Assembly (NCBI RefSeq): GCF_004116405.1
Contig: NZ_SDIC01000001.1
Span: forward strand, 62,001 to 126,000
Origin: Halegenticoccus tardaugens
Lineage (GTDB): Archaea; Halobacteriota; Halobacteria; Halobacteriales; Haloferacaceae
Reading direction: 5' to 3'
DNA: 64,000 bases
Numbering within the stretch: position 1 is the stretch's first letter; the number at the start of each line of letters is the position of its first letter. Both the position numbers and the translations under genes were made by a program. The notes below the pieces were generated by a model. That model was not told the DNA's origin. It did no database searches and saw only the letters and a program-made list of their open reading frames with translations. Shown here piece after piece: positions 1-9,711 of the stretch.

Positions 1-161
1 CGCGCGAGGATCGCGACGAGGATGTGTTCGATCGTGTCGCGCTGGCCGACGATGACCCGCTCGACGTTCGCTGCGATTCGCTCCGTCAGCGCGGCCGCGT
101 CCGCGACCGGCAGGGCTGTGCGTCCGCTGAATCCGGCGTCTGTGGTCTCCGCGTCAGTCAT
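1..161 (-). CDS. MoxR-family AAA ATPase, N-terminal fragment
   Basis: The gene is read leftwards and runs off the window edge, so only the first 53 or so residues are present. After a short hydrophilic leader, the end of the fragment reads VIVGQRDTIEHILVAILA, which matches the beginning of the AAA core in MoxR ATPases, where a conserved VIVGQ precedes the Walker A region. MoxR proteins act as chaperone-like ATPases that load metal ions or mature von Willebrand-type partner proteins, and in haloarchaea they usually sit beside a DUF58 gene, which would lie outside this window. The start is the ATG whose complement occupies 159-161. The family is fairly secure; the role is unknown. Confidence 0.75.
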   Translation of the reverse strand, partial: MTDAETTDAGFSGRTALPVADAAALTERIAANVERVIVGQRDTIEHILVAILA

Positions 162-475
162 GGTCTTCGCTCGGGGACTCGTCTCGGTGTCTCGACGGCG
201 AGCACGCGCCTCGCGTCCGTCCGTACCCTGACGTCGATGGTCCGTACGCACCTCTCACACGACACGTACCGCGGCGATCTACCTAACTCTGCCGGGCGGG
301 AACGTATTGTCCTTCGTCATATTCTTCGTCGAGCGACCGTGTGCGCCCCGAAAGCGATTTCGTCGTCGATTCGAGAAACTCGTCCGCCGTAAAAATAAGA
401 AATCAGACACCACTCGAAAACCGCGCCGGTCGCGGTTCCGGACGCTTATGCCCCTCCGTCGCCCCTGATTCGAAC
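162..475. other. Divergent intergenic region between moxR and mutS
   Basis: No open frame here looks like a gene. The stretch separates two divergently read genes and must hold both promoters. A TATA-like CGCTTATG at about 443-450 lies some 28 nt before the mutS ATG, the distance expected for a leaderless archaeal transcript. An AT-rich patch at about 388-402 is a second candidate. Neither has been tested. Confidence 0.4.
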
Positions 476-3337
476 ATGGCTACGGTGACCGGCCCGCCGG
501 AGCGGATGACCGAGGTCCGCGACGAACTCACCCCGATGTTGAGTCAGTACTACGATCTCTGTGCGGCCTACGACGACTCCCTGCTTCTCTTTCAGGTCGG
601 CGACTTCTACGAGGCGTTCTGCGAGGCGGCCGAGGAGACCGCTCGGGTCTGCGAGATCACGCTCACGAAGCGCGAGGACAGCACCGGCACCTACCCGATG
701 GCGGGGATCCCGATCGACAACGCGGCGAAGTACATAGAGCGCCTGCTCGACGCGGGGTACCGGGTCGCCGTCGCGGAGCAGGTCGAAGACCCCGAGGAGG
801 CCAGCGGGCTCGTCGACCGCGCCGTCACCCAGATCGTCACGCCGGGAACGGTCGTCGAGGACGAACTCCTGCGCGCCGGGTCGACGAACTACGTCGCGGC
901 CCTGGCGTCCGACCCTGACGACGGCCGCGACGACGAGCACGTCGACGACCGCGCCGCGAGCGCCCACGCCGTCGCCGCCGTCGACGTCTCCACCGGCGAG
1001 TGTCTCGTCACGAGCGTCGGCGACCGCGACCGCCTCGCGGAGGAGGTAGAGCGCCTCCAACCGGCCGAACTCCTCCGCGCCCCCGAGATGGCCGACTTCC
1101 CCGTCGACGCGCTCGACGTCGACGCGATGGAGACCGACTACGACCCCGAGGCGTTCGCCCGAGACGTCGCGGGCGAGCGGGTCGCCGCGTACGCGCCGAA
1201 TCCCGACGCGGTCGTCGAGAACGCGGCCGAACTCCGGGCGGTCGGCGCGGCGCTCGCGTACGCCGAGTACACGCAGGGCGGCGAGCGGCTGGCGTACGTC
1301 TCGCGGATCACGCGCTATGACCCCCGCGAGTCGCTGCGGCTCGACGCGACCGCCCTCCGGAGCCTCGAACTGTTCGAGACGCGGGGTCACGGCGCCGGCC
1401 GCGCGCTCGTCGACGTGCTCGACGACACCTCCTGCGCGCTCGGCCGACGCCTCCTCTCGCGGTGGCTCCGCCGCCCGCTCGTCGACCGCGATCGCATCGA
1501 GGCTCGCCACGACGCCGTCGAGGAGTTCGCGGCGCGCTCGCTCGTCCGCGAGGCGGTCCGCGACCACCTGACGGACGTGTACGACGTGGAGCGGCTCGTC
1601 GGCCGCGTCTCCCGCGGCCGGGCGAACGCCCGGGACCTCCGCGCGCTCAAGACCACGCTCGACGTGGTGCCGGACGTGAAGGCCGCGCTGGACGAGGTGG
1701 AGTCGGACGCCCTCCGCGACCTCCGCGGCGCGCTCGACGAGATGGCGGACGTGCGCGACCTGATCGGACGGGCGATCCGGCCGGAGCCGCCGATCGAGAT
1801 CACCGAGGGCGATGTGATCCGCGAGGGGTTCGACGAGGAGCTCGACGGTCTGCGCGCGACCGAGCGCGAGGGCCGCGAGTGGGTCGCGGAGCTGGAGGAA
1901 CGAGAGCGAGAGCGGACCGGCATCGACTCGCTCGACGTGGGCTACAACCAGGTCCACGGCTACTACATCGAGGTGACGAATCCCAACCTCGACGCCGTCC
2001 CCGACGACTACACCCGGCGGCAGACGCTGAAGAACTCGGAGCGCTTCTACACGCCCGAACTCAAGCGCCGAGAGGACGAGATCCTCGGGGCGGCCGAGCG
2101 CGCCGACGCGCTCGAATACGAGCTGTTCTGCGAGGTCCGCGCCGCCGTCGCCGACGAGGCGGAGCGCGTGCAGGCGCTCGCGGACGCGCTCGCCGCGCTC
2201 GACGTGCTCGCGACGCTCGCGGCCGTCGCCGTCGCCAACGACTACGCCCGGCCGGCGTTCGCCGAGGACGGGATCCGCGTCGAGGCCGGCCGCCACCCCG
2301 TAGTCGAGCGAACCCGGCCCTCGTTCGTTCCGAACGACGCCGACCTCGGTCCCGGGGAGGTCGCGATCATCACCGGCCCGAACATGAGCGGCAAGTCGAC
2401 GTACATGCGCCAGATCGCCCTGATCGTCGTGCTCGCGCAGGCGGGGAGCTTCGTCCCCGCCGACGCCGCCAGCCTGCCGATCGTCGACCGGGTGTTCACC
2501 CGCGTCGGCGCGAGCGACGACATCGCGGGCGGGCAGTCGACCTTCATGCGCGAGATGAGCGAACTCACGGACATCCTCCACGGCGCGACCGAGGACTCGC
2601 TCGTCCTCCTCGACGAGGTCGGCCGGGGGACGAGCACGGCCGACGGCCTCGCCATCGCGCGGGCGACGTCGGAGTTCCTCCACGACGAGATCGGCGCGTA
2701 CGCGCTCTTTGCGACCCACTACCACGAACTTACGGACCTCGCGGGAGAGCGCGAGCGGGTGCGGAACCTCCACTTCGCGGCGAGCGGCGACGGCGAGTCG
2801 GTGACGTTCCTCCACCGCGTCGACGAGGGCGCCTCGTCGTCCTCCTACGGCGTCGAGGTCGCCCGGATGGCGGGCGTCCCCGAGTCCGTGGTCGGCCGGT
2901 CGCGGGAACTCGTCGCGGCGCGGGAGGCGGCCGACGCGACGCGCTCGGCGGCGTCCGACGCGCGGACGCGCGACGCGCCGACCGCCGACGCGAGGTCCGC
3001 CGAGGCACCGACCGCCGACGCCACCCCTCCCGCCCCGCGAGACGCGCGTCAGACCACGCTGACGAACGGCTCCCGTCCGGCGGCCGACGACGGGGAGGAG
3101 ACCGCCCGCGCCGGGGGCGAAACCGGCATCCCCGCTCGTGATCTACGGAGCACGGACGGCAAACACGACGGCGCGCTCGACCCGGCGAGGGCCGGCGAGC
3201 GCGCGGACGATCGCCTCGACGCCGACGCCCTCGCGTCGGTCGCGGCGGAGCTCCGGTCGCTCGACGTGGCGCGGACGACGCCGCTGGAGGCGCTCAACGC
3301 CCTGAACGAACTCAAACGGAGGCTCGATGACGGTTAG
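476..3337 (+). CDS. mutS: DNA mismatch repair protein MutS
   Basis: MutS binds mismatches and uses ATP to signal repair together with MutL. The protein is 953 residues from the ATG at 476; a longer frame exists upstream, but [10 protein letters not shown] is the natural start because it stands one TATA spacing from the motif at 443. The mismatch-reading motif GDFYEAF lies at residues 42-48, so this is a true MutS1-type sensor and not the MutS2 or clamp-only type. Walker [10 protein letters not shown] is near 634-642 and Walker [12 protein letters not shown] near 711-721. After the ATPase there is a long, low-complexity Asp/Ala/Thr-rich linker with imperfect repeats (about residues 820-900) before a conserved C-terminal helix. 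The gene overlaps mutL by 11 nt, which implies coupled translation. Confidence 0.96.
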   Translation: MATVTGPPERMTEVRDELTPMLSQYYDLCAAYDDSLLLFQVGDFYEAFCEAAEETARVCEITLTKREDSTGTYPMAGIPIDNAAKYIERLLDAGYRVAVAEQVEDPEEASGLVDRAVTQIVTPGTVVEDELLRAGSTNYVAALASDPDDGRDDEHVDDRAASAHAVAAVDVSTGECLVTSVGDRDRLAEEVERLQPAELLRAPEMADFPVDALDVDAMETDYDPEAFARDVAGERVAAYAPNPDAVVENAAELRAVGAALAYAEYTQGGERLAYVSRITRYDPRESLRLDATALRSLELFETRGHGAGRALVDVLDDTSCALGRRLLSRWLRRPLVDRDRIEARHDAVEEFAARSLVREAVRDHLTDVYDVERLVGRVSRGRANARDLRALKTTLDVVPDVKAALDEVESDALRDLRGALDEMADVRDLIGRAIRPEPPIEITEGDVIREGFDEELDGLRATEREGREWVAELEERERERTGIDSLDVGYNQVHGYYIEVTNPNLDAVPDDYTRRQTLKNSERFYTPELKRREDEILGAAERADALEYELFCEVRAAVADEAERVQALADALAALDVLATLAAVAVANDYARPAFAEDGIRVEAGRHPVVERTRPSFVPNDADLGPGEVAIITGPNMSGKSTYMRQIALIVVLAQAGSFVPADAASLPIVDRVFTRVGASDDIAGGQSTFMREMSELTDILHGATEDSLVLLDEVGRGTSTADGLAIARATSEFLHDEIGAYALFATHYHELTDLAGERERVRNLHFAASGDGESVTFLHRVDEGASSSSYGVEVARMAGVPESVVGRSRELVAAREAADATRSAASDARTRDAPTADARSAEAPTADATPPAPRDARQTTLTNGSRPAADDGEETARAGGETGIPARDLRSTDGKHDGALDPARAGERADDRLDADALASVAAELRSLDVARTTPLEALNALNELKRRLDDG

Positions 3338-4985
3338 GAAACTCCCCCCCGACACGATAGAACGGATCGCCGCCGGCGAGGTGGTGACGCGCCCGGCGAG
3401 CGTCGTTCGCGAACTGGTGGAAAACAGCCTCGACGCGGGCGCGACGCGGATCGACGTCGCCGTCGACGGGGACGGGACGGAGCGCATCCGCGTCGTCGAC
3501 GACGGTCGCGGGATGAGCGAGGCGGACGCCGAACTCGCGGTCGAACACCACACGACGAGCAAACTCGGGTCGAGCGCCGACGTGGAGCGCGTCGACACCC
3601 TCGGCTTCCGCGGCGAGGCGCTCCCGAGCATCGCCGCGGTGGCGACGCTCGACGTGACCACGAACGACGGCGGCGCGCGCGGGACGCGCCTCGTCGTCGC
3701 CGACGGTGAGACGTCGATCCGGGCCGCCGGCCGGGCGGTCGGCACGACCGTCGAGGTCCGGGACCTGTTCCACAACCGCCCCGCCCGGCGGAAGTCGCTC
3801 GCGTCCGCGAAGGCGGAGTTCGGGCGCGTAAGCGACGTCGTGACGCGGTACGCGCTCGTCCGACCCGACGTGCGCGTTTCGCTCTCGCACGACGGCCGCG
3901 AGGTGTTCGCCACGACCGGGTCCGGCCGCTACGAGGACGCGATCCTCGGCGTCTACGATCGCGTCGTCGCGGGGCGGAGCACGACGTTCGACTACCAGAC
4001 GACCGCCGAACTGGACGGGCGCGACCGACCGATCCGCGCGGAGGGACTGCTCGTCTACCCGTCGATCACGCGCGCGGCGAAGGAGCACGTCTACGTCGCG
4101 GTCAACGGCCGGTCGGTCCGCGACGCCGGGGTGCGCCGGGCGACGCTCGCCGGCTACGGATCGCTCCTGCCGAGCGGTCGGTACCCCGTCGCGGTCGTCT
4201 CGGTGTCGCTCCCGCCCGGGGCGGTCGACGCGAACGTCCACCCCGCGAAGGACGAGGTGGCGTTCGTCGACGCCGACGCGGTCGAGGCGGCCGTGGAGTC
4301 GGCCGTCGCAGACGCGCTGACGACGGCCGACCTCAGGCGGAGCGCCGAGGTCGCGGTCGACCTCGACTCGTCGCTCGAAGCCGTCGAGGGCGACCCGCGC
4401 TTCGCGGACGTGACGGTCATCGGCCAGTACCGCGGGTCGTACCTCCTCTGCGAGGCGGACGAGGACCTGCTCGTGATCGACCAGCACGCGGCCCACGAGC
4501 GAATCAACTACGAGCGCCTCCGCGACGCGCTCGCCGGCGAGGCTGTCGGATCGCGCCCGGTCGATCCGCCCGCGACCGTCTCGCTCTCGCCGGCGGAGGC
4601 GGCCGCCGTCGACGACAACCGCGACGCGCTCTCGCGGCTCGGCTTCGAGGTGACGGCGTTCGGCGGCGGCACCTACCGGATCGAGGGCGTGCCCGCCCCG
4701 CTCGGCCGCGCCGCCGACGCGAGCGCCCTCCGCGACGCGATCGACGCGCTCCGGTCAGGCGAGGCTCCCGACGACGCCCGCGAAGAGTTGCTGAAGGACC
4801 TCGCCTGCCACCCGTCGCTGAAGGCCGGCGACCGCCTCGACGACGAGACGGCCGCGACCCTCGTCGAGCGCCTCGGCGCGTGCGAGCGCCCCTACGCCTG
4901 TCCGCACGGCCGGCCGACGATCCTCTCGTTCGGCGAGGAGACCTTCGTCCGCGGGTTCGAGCGCGAACACCGCCGGCTCGGGTGA
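3327..4985 (+). CDS. mutL: DNA mismatch repair protein MutL
   Basis: MutL is the GHKL ATPase that couples MutS to strand processing. The 552-residue protein shows the N-terminal ATPase motifs ENSLDAGA (32-39), DDGRGM (58-63) and TLGFRGEAL (91-99). The C-terminal dimerisation domain carries DQHAAHE from residue 385, followed four residues later by Glu, which is the DQHA(X)2E(X)4E metal-binding motif of nicking MutL proteins; [10 protein letters not shown] and CPHGRPT near the end are the matching zinc-site motifs. It is therefore expected to be an endonuclease-type MutL, as in organisms without MutH. Its ATG lies inside the last codons of mutS, so the two form one operon. Confidence 0.96.
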   Translation: MTVRKLPPDTIERIAAGEVVTRPASVVRELVENSLDAGATRIDVAVDGDGTERIRVVDDGRGMSEADAELAVEHHTTSKLGSSADVERVDTLGFRGEALPSIAAVATLDVTTNDGGARGTRLVVADGETSIRAAGRAVGTTVEVRDLFHNRPARRKSLASAKAEFGRVSDVVTRYALVRPDVRVSLSHDGREVFATTGSGRYEDAILGVYDRVVAGRSTTFDYQTTAELDGRDRPIRAEGLLVYPSITRAAKEHVYVAVNGRSVRDAGVRRATLAGYGSLLPSGRYPVAVVSVSLPPGAVDANVHPAKDEVAFVDADAVEAAVESAVADALTTADLRRSAEVAVDLDSSLEAVEGDPRFADVTVIGQYRGSYLLCEADEDLLVIDQHAAHERINYERLRDALAGEAVGSRPVDPPATVSLSPAEAAAVDDNRDALSRLGFEVTAFGGGTYRIEGVPAPLGRAADASALRDAIDALRSGEAPDDAREELLKDLACHPSLKAGDRLDDETAATLVERLGACERPYACPHGRPTILSFGEETFVRGFEREHRRLG

Positions 4986-5021
4986 TCCCTCCTCCTCTCC
5001 CGCCCGCCCGTCCTCCCCCGC

Positions 5022-5321
5022 TCACCACTCCTTGCAGTCGCGGCAGACGTACCGCCCGCCGTCGAGCCACCGCCGCGCGGCCGACCCGCCGCAGGCGTCG
5101 CAGGTCGCGCCCGACGGCGACCACCGGAAGGTCGGCTCCGCGGCGTCGACGCCCGCGGTTCCGTCCGCCGCCGCGCGCGCGGCCGTCGCCGACGAGGCGG
5201 AGACGTCGGCGTCCGAGCGAGTCGATTCCGCGTCGGGATCGGCCGTCGAATCGGGCTCGGCGGCCGACTTCGACTCCGCCGCACCGCCGAGGAACTCGTC
5301 GAGCGACCGATCCTTGCTCAT
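5022..5321 (-). CDS. Small haloarchaeal zinc-ribbon protein
   Basis: A 99-residue protein converging on mutL. The N-terminal two thirds are acidic, Ser/Ala-rich and look disordered. The last 30 residues hold CDACGG and CRDC, two CxxC pairs spaced as in a zinc ribbon, and the chain ends in KEW. The layout fits a small haloarchaeal family listed, as far as I recall, as DUF7573; I do not know a function. A structural or nucleic-acid-binding role is inferred only from the zinc ribbon. The start is the ATG at 5321; the 31-nt repeat tract lies upstream of it. Confidence 0.7.
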   Translation of the reverse strand: MSKDRSLDEFLGGAAESKSAAEPDSTADPDAESTRSDADVSASSATAARAAADGTAGVDAAEPTFRWSPSGATCDACGGSAARRWLDGGRYVCRDCKEW

Positions 5322-5700
5322 GCGTGAACCGTTACGTCCGGCGAACCTTAGCGGTGACGACGGCCGGCGGACGATCGGACGGCGGTCGTTGCGGAGATCT
5401 GTGGATTGAGCGACGGTCGTCGCGGAGGTATTTGGACTGAGCGGCGTTCGCCGCGAAGGTCTGTGGATTGAGCGACGGTCGTCGCGAAGGTCTGCCGACT
5501 GAAACCAACAGATGGCTCACAGAGACACTAGACACCAGTCCGAACCATTAGATGGTTCGACAGACGAGCGGGCGGATGCGGAGCGCCGGTCGCGCCCGGC
5601 CGACGCCGACGTTCCGCTCGCGCCCCGGATGATCAGGTAACCCGTCCGCGCGCCTCGACAACCATCAACGCACAAGTACCCCCCGGTCCAACGGCCGCGC
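5322..5700. other. Divergent intergenic region with tandem repeats
   Basis: This stretch between the zinc-ribbon gene and the small membrane protein holds no convincing gene. Its left half is occupied by the 31-nt tandem repeats described separately. The right half contains a short, less GC-rich segment around 5500-5560 and the presumed promoter of the 5701 gene; no strong TATA element stands out. Confidence 0.5.
5391..5506 (+). repeat. 31-nt direct tandem repeats, tract A
   Basis: Three full units of exactly 31 nt start at 5391, 5422 and 5453, followed by a partial unit from 5484; a degraded partial unit precedes 5391. Each begins GCGRAGRT and carries GAYTGAGCG at unit positions 14-22 and GKTCG at positions 25-29. 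There are no unique spacers, so this is not a CRISPR array. The same unit, in the same register and of the same length, recurs at 32536-32651. Confidence 0.9.
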
Positions 5701-5937
5701 ATGGTCAGCCTGTTCGACTTCGTCGCGGACCTCCTCGGGAGCACCGTTCGGCTCGTCGTCATCTTCGCCACCGAGGTGCTGCCGAACGACCCCCTGTCGG
5801 CGATCGTCTTCCTGATCGGCGGCGCGCTGACGACGTTCTCGATCGCGTTCTTCGGCTACCTCGTCCTCGGCGCGGTCGGGGAACTCTTCGGCGGTCTCAT
5901 GCCGTCGCCCGGTCGTACGCCGCCGCCGCGAGAGTAA
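5701..5937 (+). CDS. Small two-helix membrane protein, unknown function
   Basis: A 78-residue hydrophobic protein with two likely membrane helices (about residues 10-28 and 33-64) and a short Pro/Arg-rich tail. Its 3' end overlaps the convergent Mer-like gene by about 40 nt. I do not recognise a family. The high hydrophobicity and clean ATG start support it as a real gene, but the short length leaves doubt. Confidence 0.55.
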   Translation: MVSLFDFVADLLGSTVRLVVIFATEVLPNDPLSAIVFLIGGALTTFSIAFFGYLVLGAVGELFGGLMPSPGRTPPPRE

Positions 5938-6940
5938 TCGCCGCTTCGAGGTCGGGGCCGAGCGGCGACCCGACCACGACGCTGTCCGCGTGCTCCAGCA
6001 CCGCGGCCATCCGGTCGCCCACCTCCTCGACGGTGCCGGCCATGCAGAACGCGTCGACCATGGCGGGCGTCACGAGGTCGAACGCCTCGCGGAACGCACC
6101 GGCGCTGATTCGCTCGCCGATCTCCCCCGCGCGGTTGCGGTCGATCCCGTGGCGGTCGAGCACCGGCGGGGCCGCCCCCGCGGCGATGAACGCGACCGGC
6201 GGTCGGGCGGCCTCGCGGGCGGCCGCCGCGTCGTCGTCGACGCTCACGCTCGCGTAGGCGGCGAGGTCGAACGCGCCGAGGCCGTCGACGCGGTCCTCCC
6301 GCCCGATCTCGACCTGCTCGCGCGCCCACGCGAGGTCCGCGGGGTGCGAGCCGTTGAACAGCAGGCCCTCGGCGCGCTTCGCGGCCATCCGGCACATGTG
6401 CGGTCCCTCGCCGCCGACGTACACCGGGATCTCCCCCGGCGGCTCGTAGTTCAACCCCGCGTCGCGGGCGTCGAACGTTCCCTCGCGGGTGACGCGCTCG
6501 CCCCGCCAGAGCGTCCGCGCGGTCTCGAACGCCTCCAGCACCGGTCTGAGGCCCCGCTCGTCCGCCAGTCCGAGGTTTCGCAGGGTCGACGGGTCGCCGG
6601 GGCCGATCCCGAACACCGCGCGCCCCCCGGACGCCTCGTCGAGCGTCGCCACCTTCGAGGCCAGCGTCACCGGGTGCGTCTCGTAGGGGTTGGCGACGCC
6701 CGGCCCGAGGCGGATCTCGTCGGTCCGGGCGGCGACGAGCGAGAGGACGGCGAAGGGGTCGCGGTTGTTGTAGTGACAGCTCGAAAACAGCGCGTCGTAG
6801 CCGGCACCCTCCGCCGCGACGCCGAGGTCGACGAGGCGGGGGACGGGGTGCTCTGGCGTGATCTCGATCCCGAGCAGCCCTCCCCTTTCGTCGCCCTCGT
6901 CCCCTTCGGATCGCGCCCGCCCGCCCTCACCGCGGCTCAT
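5897..6940 (-). CDS. F420-dependent LLM-class oxidoreductase (Mer-like)
   Basis: A 347-residue luciferase-like TIM-barrel protein of the family that includes methylenetetrahydromethanopterin reductase. Typical family segments are the SSCHYNNRDPFAVLSLVA region, LGPGVANPYETHPVTLA, and FGIGPGDPSTL, which in relatives line the coenzyme F420 pocket. Haloarchaea are not methanogens, so the substrate is probably not methanopterin-linked; it belongs with the haloarchaeal NP1902A-type group as I recall it. The start overlaps the stop of cofE by 14 nt, so the enzyme is translated together with the ligase that finishes its cofactor. The first 20 residues are poorly conserved-looking and the true start could lie slightly later. 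Confidence 0.85.
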   Translation of the reverse strand: MSRGEGGRARSEGDEGDERGGLLGIEITPEHPVPRLVDLGVAAEGAGYDALFSSCHYNNRDPFAVLSLVAARTDEIRLGPGVANPYETHPVTLASKVATLDEASGGRAVFGIGPGDPSTLRNLGLADERGLRPVLEAFETARTLWRGERVTREGTFDARDAGLNYEPPGEIPVYVGGEGPHMCRMAAKRAEGLLFNGSHPADLAWAREQVEIGREDRVDGLGAFDLAAYASVSVDDDAAAAREAARPPVAFIAAGAAPPVLDRHGIDRNRAGEIGERISAGAFREAFDLVTPAMVDAFCMAGTVEEVGDRMAAVLEHADSVVVGSPLGPDLEAAITLAAAAYDRATA

Positions 6941-7685
6941 ACGCCCACCCCCTGAGCGCCTGCCGGACGAAGTCGCTCTCCACGTCGCGGAAGTGCTCGT
7001 CGCTGCCGGCGTGGTCGCCGAACTCGAAGCCGCGGACGACGACGACGGGCGTCCCGCCGTCGCCCTCGCCGGCGACGAGGTTCGCGGCCGCCGCGAGTTC
7101 GTCGATCACGTTCTGGACGGTCACGCCCAGCTCCCGCCCGTCGCGGTCGGGTTCGCCCCGCCAGTCGCGGCTCGCGGGCGTCCCGGCCCAGCCGATCGCC
7201 ACGCCGCGCTGGCCGTGGCGGAACGGCCGGCCGCAGGTGTCGGTGACGATCACCCGCTCCGCCGGAAGCTCCGCGCGGATCCGCTCCGCGCTCGCCGTCG
7301 GCCGCTTCGGGAGGAGCAGGAGGTCCGCGCCGGGGACGTTGGAGCGGTCGATGCCGGCGTTGACGCAGACGTGGCCGAACCGCGTCTCCGTGAGGAGGAA
7401 GGGCGCTTCGGTGACGATCTCGGTGCTCTCTTCGAGCACCGCCTGCGCGAACCGCGGGTCCTTCTCCTCGCCCGTCAGCGCCGAGAGGTTCGCGGCGATC
7501 TCGCGGGCGCGCGGCCCGGCGGGGAAGTCGTCGAGGTCGGCGAGCCGGCCCTCCGCCTTCGAGACGACGGTGCTCGCGACGCACACCACGTCGTCGGGGC
7601 GGAGGTCGACCCGGCCGCGGACGAGCGCCGCGATGTCGTCGCCGGGCTCCACCTCCGGGACGTCGGGTACGGCGAAAAGTTCCAT
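6927..7685 (-). CDS. cofE: Coenzyme F420-0:L-glutamate ligase
   Basis: CofE adds glutamate residues to F420-0 using GTP to make mature coenzyme F420. The 252-residue protein has the family landmarks: VVSKAEGR near residue 40, DPRFAQAVLEE, the VCVNAGIDRSN block around residues 105-115, and VTDTCGRPFRHGQ further on. The length matches the archaeal single-domain enzyme, without the C-terminal FMN domain of actinobacterial FbiB. It precedes, and overlaps by 14 nt, the F420-dependent oxidoreductase gene, forming a two-gene cofactor and user unit. Confidence 0.95.
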   Translation of the reverse strand: MELFAVPDVPEVEPGDDIAALVRGRVDLRPDDVVCVASTVVSKAEGRLADLDDFPAGPRAREIAANLSALTGEEKDPRFAQAVLEESTEIVTEAPFLLTETRFGHVCVNAGIDRSNVPGADLLLLPKRPTASAERIRAELPAERVIVTDTCGRPFRHGQRGVAIGWAGTPASRDWRGEPDRDGRELGVTVQNVIDELAAAANLVAGEGDGGTPVVVVRGFEFGDHAGSDEHFRDVESDFVRQALRGWAYEPR

Positions 7686-7769
7686 GTCCGCGACTGGGCG
7701 CGGTCGATAAAAAAGGACGCCGGTGCTGGTGAATCGGGCCGGTATCGGCTCGGGACTCGATCCCTCCGA

Positions 7770-8273
7770 CTACCGATCCGATTCCCGGTGGAGCGTCACG
7801 TCGACGCTCCCCTCCTCGACGGTCGCGGTCATCATCGTCGCCTCCTCGGCCGGGTCCACCCCGGTCGCGCTCCCGGGGTTCAGGATGCGGACGCCCTCGA
7901 CGACGTCGTCCATCGGCTCGTGGGTGTGCCCCGCGACGCCGATCACCTGGTGGCCGCCCTGTTCTGCGACGGTCCCCGCGACCCGCCGCTCGTAGCCCGA
8001 GCGGTCGCCCGTCCCGTGGGTGACGACGAACTCCACGGCCCCGAACCCGACGGTGGCGATCTCGGGCAGGTCGAGCTCCGCCCCGTCGACGTTGCCGGCG
8101 ACGGCGGTGAGGTTCCCGCCCGCCAGCTCCTCGACGGTCGACAGCGCCTCCGACGAGTCGAAATCGCCCGCGTGGATCGCGTGGTCGGCGGCCTCGACGC
8201 GCTCGCGGATCCACTCGGGGATTTCGGACGCTCGCGACGGGACGTGCGTGTCGCTGATGATCGCCAGATCCAT
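7770..8273 (-). CDS. YfcE/MJ0936-type metallophosphoesterase
   Basis: A 167-residue calcineurin-like phosphodiesterase. The metal ligands are all visible: SDTH at residues 7-10, AGDFD near 39, GNVDG near 62, a THG near 85 and GHTHEP near 107. These small archaeal enzymes hydrolyse phosphodiesters in vitro, but their cellular substrate is unknown. I chose the ATG at 8273 because the fold begins MDLAIISDTH immediately after it; a longer frame upstream overlaps the divergent gene and shows no family sequence. It is read away from the NUDIX/eIF2B gene with only about 67 nt between them. Confidence 0.9.
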   Translation of the reverse strand: MDLAIISDTHVPSRASEIPEWIRERVEAADHAIHAGDFDSSEALSTVEELAGGNLTAVAGNVDGAELDLPEIATVGFGAVEFVVTHGTGDRSGYERRVAGTVAEQGGHQVIGVAGHTHEPMDDVVEGVRILNPGSATGVDPAEEATMMTATVEEGSVDVTLHRESDR

Positions 8274-8340
8274 GCCGGTGCGTGGGACGCGACCGCAAAA
8301 GCCGTTGTGCCCGCCCGCGTAGGCAGGACCGATCCGAACC

Positions 8341-9666
8341 GTGGCCCGCGCGCACGTCGTCACCGCCTTCCTCCGCCACCGCGGCGAGGTGCTCCTCGTC
8401 CGCCGGAGCGACGCGGTCGGCACCTACGCCGGCAAGTGGGGCGGCGTCTCCGGGTACGTCGAGGGCGACCCCGCCGACGCGCTCGCGGACGCTCGCCGCG
8501 AGACCGCCGAGGAGGTCGGCGTCCGGGACGCGACGCTCGTCCGGGCGGGCGATCCCCTCCCGGTCGACGACGGCGATCACGAGTGGATCGTCCACCCGTT
8601 CCTGTTCCGGGTCTCGACCCGCGGGGTGACGTTGAACGAGGAACTCGCGGACGCTGAGTGGGTTCAGCCCCCGGAGATCCTCTCGCGCGCGACGGTCCCG
8701 GCACTGTGGGAGGCCTACGAGCGGGTCGCTCCGACCGTCGAGACGGTTCGCGCGGACGAGGAACACGGCTCGGCGTACGTCTCGGTGCGCGCGCTCGAAG
8801 TACTGCGTGACCGCGCCGCGGTCGCGGCCGATTGGGACGAGGTCGCGGCGGTCGCCCGCGACCTGCGGGACGCCCGGCCGAGCATGGCCGCGCTCGGGAA
8901 TCGGGTCAACCGCGCGATGGCGGAAGCGGACGAGGTCCCCGAGGCGGTGCTCGCGCGGGCGGCGGCGGCCGTGACGGAAGCGGTCGCGGCGGACGGGCGG
9001 GCAGCGGCGAACGCGGCCGAGATACTGACCGCGGGGGCGCCGGCCGCCGAGGTCCGAGACGGGACGGTCGGGACGGTCGTGACGCTCTCGCGCTCGGGGA
9101 CGGTGACGGACGCGCTCCTGCGGGCCGACCCGTCCGCCGTCGTCGTCGCCGAGTCGCGGCCGGCGCGCGAAGGGGTGGGCGTCGCCGAGGAACTCGCCGA
9201 CGAGGGAATCGACGCGACGCTGACGACGGACGCGGCGATCCCGTACGTCCTCGCCGAGGAGGGCGCGGACGCCGCACTCGTCGGGGCCGACGCGGTGCTG
9301 TCGGACGGGAGCGTCGTCAACAAGGTCGGTACGAGGGCGCTCGGCCTCGCGGCGGCGCGAGAGGGCGTCCCCCTGTACGTCGTCGCCGCCCGCGACAAGG
9401 TGTCGCCGGACGACGCCTTTCGGACCGAGTTCGGCGACCCGGCTGACGTGTCCGACGGGCCGACAAACGGGGAACGCGTCGCGGATCGATCCGCCCGAGT
9501 GGACGTGCTGAACCCGATCTTCGACCGGACGGACGCCGATCTCGTGACCGGGATCGTCACCGAGGACGGCGCGCTCGACGCCGAGGGAGTCCGGACGGTG
9601 GCGGCGGAACACCGGCGGTCGGCCGAGTGGGACGACGAGGGGACTAACGGATTTAGAACGATTTGA
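8341..9666 (+). CDS. NUDIX hydrolase fused to an eIF2B/R15P-isomerase-like domain
   Basis: A 441-residue two-domain protein with a GTG start. Residues 1-150 form a NUDIX domain; its REUXEEXGU half is intact (RETAEEVGV, about 53-61), while the leading GX5E half is altered by an extra residue and Asp for Glu. Residues 160-430 match the eIF2B alpha/beta/delta and ribose-1,5-bisphosphate isomerase superfamily: SRPAREG, TTDAAIPYVL, GADAVLSDGSVVNKVGT and VVAARDKVSP. In archaea members of this fold act in the AMP/nucleotide salvage route rather than in translation, so a nucleoside-diphosphate or ribose-phosphate substrate is plausible. The fusion is clear from one continuous frame; the biochemical link is inference. 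Confidence 0.88.
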   Translation: MARAHVVTAFLRHRGEVLLVRRSDAVGTYAGKWGGVSGYVEGDPADALADARRETAEEVGVRDATLVRAGDPLPVDDGDHEWIVHPFLFRVSTRGVTLNEELADAEWVQPPEILSRATVPALWEAYERVAPTVETVRADEEHGSAYVSVRALEVLRDRAAVAADWDEVAAVARDLRDARPSMAALGNRVNRAMAEADEVPEAVLARAAAAVTEAVAADGRAAANAAEILTAGAPAAEVRDGTVGTVVTLSRSGTVTDALLRADPSAVVVAESRPAREGVGVAEELADEGIDATLTTDAAIPYVLAEEGADAALVGADAVLSDGSVVNKVGTRALGLAAAREGVPLYVVAARDKVSPDDAFRTEFGDPADVSDGPTNGERVADRSARVDVLNPIFDRTDADLVTGIVTEDGALDAEGVRTVAAEHRRSAEWDDEGTNGFRTI

Positions 9667-9711
9667 TCCCGAGACTGTTCACCCCTCGCAGTAAGGAGAC
9701 GCTGGCACATC

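Noticed and set aside
446..2815. 789-codon open frame antisense to mutS
   Set aside because: Codon-position composition is that of a shadow frame in GC-rich DNA. The plus-strand protein has all MutS motifs; the reverse product shows only Arg, Val, Leu and Asp runs.
5391..5506. CRISPR array
   Set aside because: The 31-nt units are directly adjacent without unique spacers and there are no cas genes.
6937..9612. 891-codon frame spanning cofE, phosphoesterase and NUDIX gene on the reverse strand
   Set aside because: It crosses genes supported by strong motifs in other frames and has no recognisable domain.
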